NCBI GenBank assembly: GCA_964350145.1 | Contig: CAYGJL010000070.1 | Location: 1-5,961, forward strand | DNA from: JACDCY01 sp964350145 | GTDB lineage: Bacteria > Gemmatimonadota > Gemmatimonadetes > Gemmatimonadales > Gemmatimonadaceae | Length of the DNA stretch: 5,961 nt | Reading direction: 5' to 3' | Shown: one piece after another, positions 1 through 4,712 of the stretch | How positions within the stretch are numbered: the first letter of the stretch is position 1 | Layout of the letters: each line of letters starts with the position of its first letter | Translations under genes and position numbers: made by a program | The notes under the pieces: model-generated | What the model was told of the DNA's origin: nothing | Seen by the model: the letters and a program-made list of their open reading frames with translations, nothing else | Database searches by the model: none

Positions 1-977
1 TGCCGGCGATGATCGAGCTGGGAGTGCGCGGCATCATGTACCAGGAGGTCTTCGGGCCGGCGCCGGAGAAGCGCGTAGTCGCGATGGACGACCTCCGTGC
101 CAAGCTGGCGGCGTGCGTTCTGCCGACCGACGAAGCGCCGCTGGTCCGGGTGGGAGTCTCGCCGCACGCGCCGTATACCGTCTCGGACGGGCTGTTCGCC
201 GACACCGCGGGATACGCGCGTGACGCCGGACTCCCGATCGCGGTGCACGTCGCCGAGAGCGCGGCCGAGTGGGAGCTCGTGTGCACGGGGACAGGGTCGC
301 TGGCCGCGGGGCTTTCCGCCCGCGGGATCGCGACGCCCGTGCGCGCGCGGTCTCCGGTCGCGCTGCTCGAGTCGGCAGGGGCGCTCGGACCGGACACGCT
401 TCTGATCCACTGCGTGCATGTGGACAACCGCGACGTGAGCACAATGGCGGACCGCGGCTGCGCGGTTGCGCATTGCCCCATCTCGAACGCCAAGCTGGGA
501 CACGGCGTCGCGCCGCTGACGGAAATGCTCGCGGCGGGGCTGATCGTCGGACTCGGATCCGATTCCGTGGCGAGCAATAACAGGATGCACATGCTGGAAG
601 AGGCGCGCACCGCGGTACTGCAGCAGCGCGCGCGCCATCGCTCGCCGGACGCGGTGCCGGCGTGGCAGGCCCTCGAGTTGGCGACGATCGGCGGGGCGCG
701 GGCGCTCCGCCTGGATCGCCGTGTGGGTACGCTGGAGCGAGGCAAGGATGCCGACTTCGCGGTGTTCGATCTCGGTGCGGCGGCGCTTCCTGTCGGTGAT
801 CCTGTAGCGACGGCTATATTCTCGCTGGGCGGTGCCACTGCGCGATTCGTCGCCGTGGCAGGCAAGCCCCTGGTTCGCGACGGACGGCTGCTGCGCGCGG
901 ATAAGGACGTGGCCGAGCGCGTCGGGGCCGCCGGACGCGCTCTCCGGGCCTGGCACGACGCGGCGACGACTCACTGA
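1..977 (+). CDS. Amidohydrolase, MTA/SAH-deaminase-like (5' partial)
   Basis: This is the C-terminal three quarters of a metal-dependent amidohydrolase of the TIM-barrel superfamily (ATZ/TRZ, cytosine deaminase, MTA/SAH deaminase group). Members hydrolytically deaminate or dechlorinate purine or triazine rings in the cytoplasm. The reading frame is open to the left edge (codons begin at base 3), so the ATG at 9 is internal and the N-terminal HxH metal motif lies outside the window. Counting from that ATG, visible motifs are SPHAPYT (H53), HVAES (H80, E83), LLIHCVHVD (H134, H137), AHCPISNAKLGHG (H155) and GLGSDS (D185, the expected metal/catalytic Asp). A closing small beta domain has the usual GTLERGKDADF motif near residues 240-250. 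Family members are about 430-450 residues, so roughly 110-130 are missing. Substrate cannot be fixed: MTA/SAH deaminase, aminodeoxyfutalosine deaminase and chlorohydrolase-like annotations all fit. ilvE follows after 16 bp on the same strand, suggesting co-transcription without a clear pathway link. Confidence 0.9.
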   Translation, partial: PAMIELGVRGIMYQEVFGPAPEKRVVAMDDLRAKLAACVLPTDEAPLVRVGVSPHAPYTVSDGLFADTAGYARDAGLPIAVHVAESAAEWELVCTGTGSLAAGLSARGIATPVRARSPVALLESAGALGPDTLLIHCVHVDNRDVSTMADRGCAVAHCPISNAKLGHGVAPLTEMLAAGLIVGLGSDSVASNNRMHMLEEARTAVLQQRARHRSPDAVPAWQALELATIGGARALRLDRRVGTLERGKDADFAVFDLGAAALPVGDPVATAIFSLGGATARFVAVAGKPLVRDGRLLRADKDVAERVGAAGRALRAWHDAATTH

Positions 978-993
978 CCGAGGGACGGCCACG

Positions 994-1974
994 ATGACAC
1001 CGGCACCCGACCACAAGATCTGGCGCGACGGGAAGATGATTCCGTGGCAGGACGCCACGATCCACGTGCTCAGCCACGTCGTCCATTACGGCTCGAGCGT
1101 GTTCGAGGGGATCCGCTGCTACGAAACCCCGGCGGGTCCGGCGGTATTCCGCCTGCGCGAGCACATGGAGCGCTTCCTGGATTCGTGCCACATCTACCGG
1201 ATGCCGATCGGTCATTCGGTAGACGAGCTCATCGCGGCGTGCGTTGCCACAGTCGCCGAAAACTCGCTGCCGCACTGTTATCTGCGACCCGTCGCGCTCA
1301 GAACAGGAATGCAGATGGGCGTGCTTCCGCACGACGTGCCGGTAGAGACCTACATCATCCCATGGAAGTGGGGCACGTACCTCGGGAAGGACGCACTCGA
1401 GGCGGGTGTGGACGTCTGTGTGTCGAGCTGGCGCCGACCGTCGCCCGGCTCGACACCCACGCTCGCCAAGGCCGGCGGCAACTATCTCGGGTCGCAGCTC
1501 GCGAAGATGGAAGCACGCACCGACGGATACGTCGAAGGGATAATGCTGGACTCCTCCGGCTTCGTGTCCGAAGGGAGCGGCGAGAATCTCTTCGTGGTGC
1601 GCGACGGCAAGCTCATGACCAGCCCCATCAGCGCTGGCATCCTCGACGGCATCACGCGCGATTCGGTGTTCACCATCGCGCGCGAACTCGGATACGAAGT
1701 CGTGGAGCAAGTGATGCCGCGCGAGCTGCTGTACATCGCCGACGAGCTGTTCTTCACGGGGACGGCGGCAGAGATCACGCCGATCCGGTCGGTTGACCGA
1801 GTCGTCGTCGGCACGGGCAAGCGGGGCCCGATCACGCGCGCGATTCAGGAGCAGTATTTGGGTATCGCGACCGGCGGACTACCGGACCCATACGGCTGGC
1901 TCACGCCCGTCCCCGCCGGCAGCCCAGTGCCCTCCAGGGGTGCCGAACCGTCTACTATGAAGAGTTACGCCTAG
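994..1974 (+). CDS. ilvE: Branched-chain amino-acid aminotransferase
   Basis: PLP-dependent class IV (fold type IV) aminotransferase. It catalyses the reversible transfer of the amino group between glutamate and the 2-keto acids of leucine, isoleucine and valine, the last step of their synthesis, in the cytoplasm. The 326-residue product has every IlvE landmark. The N-terminal HYGSSVFEGIRCY block is near residues 31-43, and the catalytic PLP lysine is K159 in LAKAGGNYLGSQ. The class IV signature begins at E193 (EGSGENLF), followed by GILDGITRD (215-223) and the phosphate-binding FTGTAAEITPIRS near 254-266. The wording is close to the E. coli enzyme, including the final YGWL. Beyond that it carries about 23 extra residues rich in Pro and Ser, which look disordered. 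The ATG at 994 is chosen because homology begins just after it, although the frame is open upstream into the preceding gene. A modest GAGGGA sequence lies 8 bases before it. D-amino-acid transaminase or aminodeoxychorismate lyase, the other class IV members, are much less likely given the E. coli IlvE-like motifs. Confidence 0.96.
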   Translation: MTPAPDHKIWRDGKMIPWQDATIHVLSHVVHYGSSVFEGIRCYETPAGPAVFRLREHMERFLDSCHIYRMPIGHSVDELIAACVATVAENSLPHCYLRPVALRTGMQMGVLPHDVPVETYIIPWKWGTYLGKDALEAGVDVCVSSWRRPSPGSTPTLAKAGGNYLGSQLAKMEARTDGYVEGIMLDSSGFVSEGSGENLFVVRDGKLMTSPISAGILDGITRDSVFTIARELGYEVVEQVMPRELLYIADELFFTGTAAEITPIRSVDRVVVGTGKRGPITRAIQEQYLGIATGGLPDPYGWLTPVPAGSPVPSRGAEPSTMKSYA

Positions 1975-1999
1975 CTTATATTGAGTCTTACGAACTCCC

Positions 2000-2005
2000 G
2001 GAGGA
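2000..2005 (+). promoter_or_regulatory. Strong Shine-Dalgarno that decides the HNH gene start
   Basis: GGAGGA is an excellent anti-Shine-Dalgarno match. It directly abuts the ATG at 2006, which leaves no usable spacing for that codon. The in-frame TTG at 2009 is also close, while the GTG at 2012 sits at an ideal distance (6 bases after the GGAGGA). This favours GTG 2012 as the true start of the HNH protein. The neighbouring genes have only weak ribosome-binding sites, so this one stands out. Confidence 0.65.
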
Positions 2006-2011
2006 ATGTTG

Positions 2012-2608
2012 GTGCTGGGCTGTCTGGCACTTAACGCGTCGTTCGAGCCTTTGACCATGGTGCCGCTCAGGCGCGCACTGCGGCTCGTCATTGACGGCAA
2101 GGCGGAAATCGTCGAGGCCGATCCGGGTCGCCACGTCCGATCCGAGCGGCTGAGCCTGCCCCGTCCCGTCGTGATCCGGCTGCGCAAGTTCGTGCACGTT
2201 CCGCGCAAGTTCCGGCGTCAGGTTACCAACACCTTCCTGTTTGCGCGCGACCGCTACCGCTGCCAGTACTGCGGCAAGCTTCAGCTGGAGCTGAAGCCGC
2301 GCGAATCGCTCACGCGCGACCATCTCGTTCCGCTCTCGCGCGGCGGGTCGAACGACTGGACCAACGTCGTCACCGCGTGCAGTCCCTGTAACACGAGGAA
2401 GGCGAACCACCTGCCGAGTGAGATCGGGATGCACCCGCTGCACGCGCCGATCGAGCCGCACTTCGTGCATCTCAGCTGGGCGGTGCGGCGGCTTACTCCC
2501 ACGCAGGCGCGTTACATCAAGCTGTTCTACGGGGAAGAGACGCTCCACCATCTCGAGGACCTGGAGCACCGGCATCCGCGGCACGAGCCGGTGATGCTGC
2601 TGAGCTGA
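2012..2608 (+). CDS. Stand-alone HNH endonuclease family protein
   Basis: Small HNH-fold nuclease, a metal-dependent DNA-cleaving domain, encoded alone without a methyltransferase or other restriction partner nearby. Starting at GTG 2012 it has 198 residues. The first 50 or so resemble the N-terminal region of bacterial single-domain HNH proteins (LNASFEPL followed by a basic RRAL stretch). The HNH/zinc region spans about residues 80-135: CQYC (C84, C87), the catalytic DHLVPLSRGG (D103, H104), WTN (N118) and the second zinc pair CSPC (C123, C126) followed by NTRKANHLP. The two CxxC pairs should hold a structural zinc ion. The C-terminal 60 residues are unassigned and His-rich near the end. 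An alternative start is ATG 2006 (200 residues), but the Shine-Dalgarno spacing argues against it. Conserved stand-alone HNH proteins of this kind occur in many bacteria with no established function; DNA repair or defence are possibilities, not shown here. Confidence 0.92.
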   Translation: MLGCLALNASFEPLTMVPLRRALRLVIDGKAEIVEADPGRHVRSERLSLPRPVVIRLRKFVHVPRKFRRQVTNTFLFARDRYRCQYCGKLQLELKPRESLTRDHLVPLSRGGSNDWTNVVTACSPCNTRKANHLPSEIGMHPLHAPIEPHFVHLSWAVRRLTPTQARYIKLFYGEETLHHLEDLEHRHPRHEPVMLLS

Positions 2609-2613
2609 TACTG

Positions 2614-2669
2614 GTGACTAGTGACTAGTGACTAGTGACTAGTGACTAGTGGCTAGTGACTAGTAACTA
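2614..2669. repeat. Tandem 7-bp repeat, eight units of GTGACTA
   Basis: Eight head-to-tail units of GTGACTA fill the gap between two convergent genes. Units begin at 2614, 2621, 2628, 2635, 2642, 2649, 2656 and 2663. Six are identical, the sixth is GTGGCTA and the eighth is GTAACTA. Each junction makes CTAG, giving seven CTAG sites in 56 bp, six of them within the palindrome ACTAGT. Because the unit is not a multiple of three, TGA/TAG on the + strand and TAG on the - strand fall in every frame. The CTA of the last unit is the reverse complement of the stop codon of the gene to the right. No inverted repeat followed by a T-run is present, so this is not an ordinary intrinsic terminator. Confidence 0.95.
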
Positions 2670-3308
2670 CGGTGTAAACGTCGCCGAGCGGGCTTCGTAG
2701 CGGCGCTTCTCTCCGCCGAGCAGCCGCACCACCAGAGTTCGAATGCCGCGCGTGAGCGCGGTGCCGGGATTGCGCTCGCCGCGCACTGCCGGTTGGAACT
2801 CGCCGCGGAGCCAGTGCTCGAGCTCGTCGAGATCGCTCAGCGAGAGCATCTCCAGCTCTATCGCGAGCGTGTAGTATGAGCGCTCGCCCCGGCGCGGCGG
2901 CGGCATGGGCGTGCGCGTCAGGCGCGCGACGATGGAATCAGCGCCGCCGATCGTGCTGGCCTGGCCGAGCTGGGTCGCCGTCCCCCTGAAGACACGCACC
3001 ACGGTGAAGACGCTCGCCAGTTGATCGTACCGGACGATCACGTTCCACTCGCGGGTGGCGCGAAGGTCGTCGGCGAATCCACCCGCCGCCCACCGCTCGA
3101 TCTTGTAGCGGATGCGCGCGGGGAATCCGCTCCGCATGAGGTCGCTCATCGGCGCGCGCAGCAGCCCGGCCGATCTGATGAACGGCGCCTCGGTCGCGCG
3201 CGCCTCGGGCGCGGGAAGCCTGATCTCGATCTGAGGCTCCTGCGCGGCCGCGACCGCGGGCACAGCCACGATCATCAGCGCGAGCGCGATCCGCGGCAGA
3301 CCGGACAC
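2667..3308 (-). CDS. Secreted DUF4390-like protein
   Basis: A 213-residue exported protein of unknown function. Residues 1-23 form a signal peptide: Arg at 6, a hydrophobic core (IALALMIVAVPAV) and a likely Ala-type cleavage site around AAAQ. The mature part has an FPARIRYKIERW strand near 62-73, a REWNVIVRYDQLASVFTV segment near 86-103, and a YYTLAIELEM strand near 145-154 followed by a helical DLDELEHWLRGE. It ends with a basic tail containing LLGGEKRRYEARS. This order resembles the DUF4390 family, found beside ntrY/ntrX in betaproteobacteria; I assign it from remembered sequence style, so moderately. The frame is open well upstream into the barrel gene, but GTG 3308 is the sensible start: it precedes the signal peptide and lies 5 bp after the preceding stop. 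The ribosome-binding site is poor, suggesting coupling to the upstream gene. The TAG stop lies in the last unit of the 7-bp repeat tract. Confidence 0.82.
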   Translation of the reverse strand: MSGLPRIALALMIVAVPAVAAAQEPQIEIRLPAPEARATEAPFIRSAGLLRAPMSDLMRSGFPARIRYKIERWAAGGFADDLRATREWNVIVRYDQLASVFTVVRVFRGTATQLGQASTIGGADSIVARLTRTPMPPPRRGERSYYTLAIELEMLSLSDLDELEHWLRGEFQPAVRGERNPGTALTRGIRTLVVRLLGGEKRRYEARSATFTP

Positions 3309-3313
3309 TTTCG

Positions 3314-4705
3314 TCAGAACCGACGGCGTGCGCGCAGGAAGATGTTGACCGGCTCGCCCGACTCCGAGAGGGATTTCGCGGCATAGATGCCGAACAGGCC
3401 GAGGTCTACGCCCAGCCCGACGTCCGTTCGAAACGTTCCCGGCGGCGGAATGGTTCGCGTGGAGTAGGCGAGGTCCGGCGCCGTCGCGGGCGCACCCGAC
3501 CCACCGCGCTGCTCGAGCAGCCATCCCCGCCCGGCGTCAGCGAAAAAGACCAGCGAAGGATTGAGCGTGAACGCGCGGCTCCGGATCCGCACCGTGCGCC
3601 CGAGGATGCTCCCCGGCCGCGATCGCAAGGCGATGCGGTACTCCGCCTGCGCGACGAGCGCGCGCTCGCACTGGCCCGGATCGCCCGCGGGAGCCGGCGC
3701 GGTGCTGCACTGTCCCACATCGGGACCGAGCGAAGGCTCCCGAAAATCGATTCCGGGAATGACCCCGACGCCGCTCACCGACAGTCGCCGCTGCAACGGC
3801 AGCTCGTCGCCGTGGATCCATCCACCAAGGACCAGACGGCCGCTCAGCTGCTTCGTCGGCGACAAGCGGAAATGGCGGCGCACGTCCACGAACAACCTTC
3901 CGTACCTGACGTCGGCGTCCGAGCCCGCGCCGCGCGCCAACTCCGACGTCGCTCCGAAATTCTCGACCCGGCCGGAGCCCAGCTCGTATTCCGTCCGCAC
4001 CAGCCAGCCGGTGGTCGGGCGGCGCAAGTCGTTTCTGGTGTCGTACGTCAGCCCCGCGGTCCCTATCCTGAACAGACCTTCATCCATGGACGGGTTGGGC
4101 CGCCACGCTTTGCCGTTGCGAAAAACCGTCAGCACGTCGCGAACCTCGCGGGAGTGCCATCGCTCGCGCGCGAAGGACGCGTGCAGCGTCGCCCGCCTGG
4201 ACGCGGCGTACGTGCCGGACAGCGATACGCCGTGCCGCCCGTAATGATCCCGGAAATCGCTGCGGAAGAAGAACGCCGCCAGTCCGGCTTCGTCGCGTGG
4301 GATCTGCCAGTCCTCTACCGCGTCCACCACGTCGTAGGCTCTCGCGACGAGGGTCGTGCGCTCCGCGGGATCGAACAGAGCGGCGAGCCGCAGGTCGTGC
4401 CCGATGTTCTCGCTGTCCATGCGGAAGGTTCCGGCGCTCCGCAGCATGCCGAGGGCCGAGATCCTCAGGCGCGTCGTCCCGATGCGAGTCGCGACTACGG
4501 GACCGAGCAGCACGGGCATCCCTTCCACCCTGTTGTAGCCGCCGCCGGATGTCACGCTGACGGTGGCGCTGCTGCGGGCCGTGCGCTCCGGCGCCGGCGC
4601 ATCGGGAATCGAATCGGTCGCGACGGTGTCCGGCGCCTGCGCGCGCGCGGGAACCGAAAAGCAGGCGACCGCGACGGCCAGGAGCGCGAGTCCAGAGTAT
4701 GGCAT
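3314..4705 (-). CDS. Omp85-superfamily (BamA/TamA-like) outer-membrane barrel without POTRA
   Basis: A 463-residue predicted outer-membrane beta-barrel. Residues 1-22 are a signal peptide (LALLAVAVACFSVPARA, cleavage before QAPD), followed by a short Pro/Ala-rich linker to about residue 45. The remainder alternates in barrel fashion. GGGYNRVEGMPVLLG (54-68) resembles the first barrel strands of D15/DUF5686-type surface antigens. YDTRNDLRRPTTGW (221-234) matches the hallmark DTR..P..G motif of Omp85 proteins. SGVGVIPGIDFRE (311-323) sits where family members carry the lumen-loop RGF/RGY motif, but the RG pair is replaced. The last residue is Phe (F463), as expected for a beta-signal recognised by the BAM machinery. 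BamA and TamA are longer because of periplasmic POTRA domains, for which there is no room here. Cys333 and Cys346 lie in one predicted loop. ATG 4705 gives a standard signal peptide; GTG 4720 would overlap the upstream stop codon. The regulator gene ends 7 bp upstream, so the two are probably co-transcribed. Confidence 0.86.
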   Translation of the reverse strand: MPYSGLALLAVAVACFSVPARAQAPDTVATDSIPDAPAPERTARSSATVSVTSGGGYNRVEGMPVLLGPVVATRIGTTRLRISALGMLRSAGTFRMDSENIGHDLRLAALFDPAERTTLVARAYDVVDAVEDWQIPRDEAGLAAFFFRSDFRDHYGRHGVSLSGTYAASRRATLHASFARERWHSREVRDVLTVFRNGKAWRPNPSMDEGLFRIGTAGLTYDTRNDLRRPTTGWLVRTEYELGSGRVENFGATSELARGAGSDADVRYGRLFVDVRRHFRLSPTKQLSGRLVLGGWIHGDELPLQRRLSVSGVGVIPGIDFREPSLGPDVGQCSTAPAPAGDPGQCERALVAQAEYRIALRSRPGSILGRTVRIRSRAFTLNPSLVFFADAGRGWLLEQRGGSGAPATAPDLAYSTRTIPPPGTFRTDVGLGVDLGLFGIYAAKSLSESGEPVNIFLRARRRF

Positions 4706-4712
4706 CAGCCCG

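Noticed and set aside
814..1710. 298-residue open frame on the - strand opposite ilvE
   Set aside because: It lies antisense to a fully recognisable aminotransferase. Its Arg/His/Ala-rich composition and lack of motifs mark it as a shadow.
2609..2669. CRISPR array or intrinsic terminator at the convergent junction
   Set aside because: The 7-bp units are directly adjacent with no spacers, so it is not CRISPR. There is no stable GC stem followed by a T-run, so it is not a classical terminator.
3309..3524. 72-residue N-terminal extension of the DUF4390-like frame up to an upstream start at 3524
   Set aside because: The extension overlaps the 3' end of the barrel gene, is low-complexity Arg/Gly/Ala, and would bury the clear signal peptide that starts at GTG 3308.
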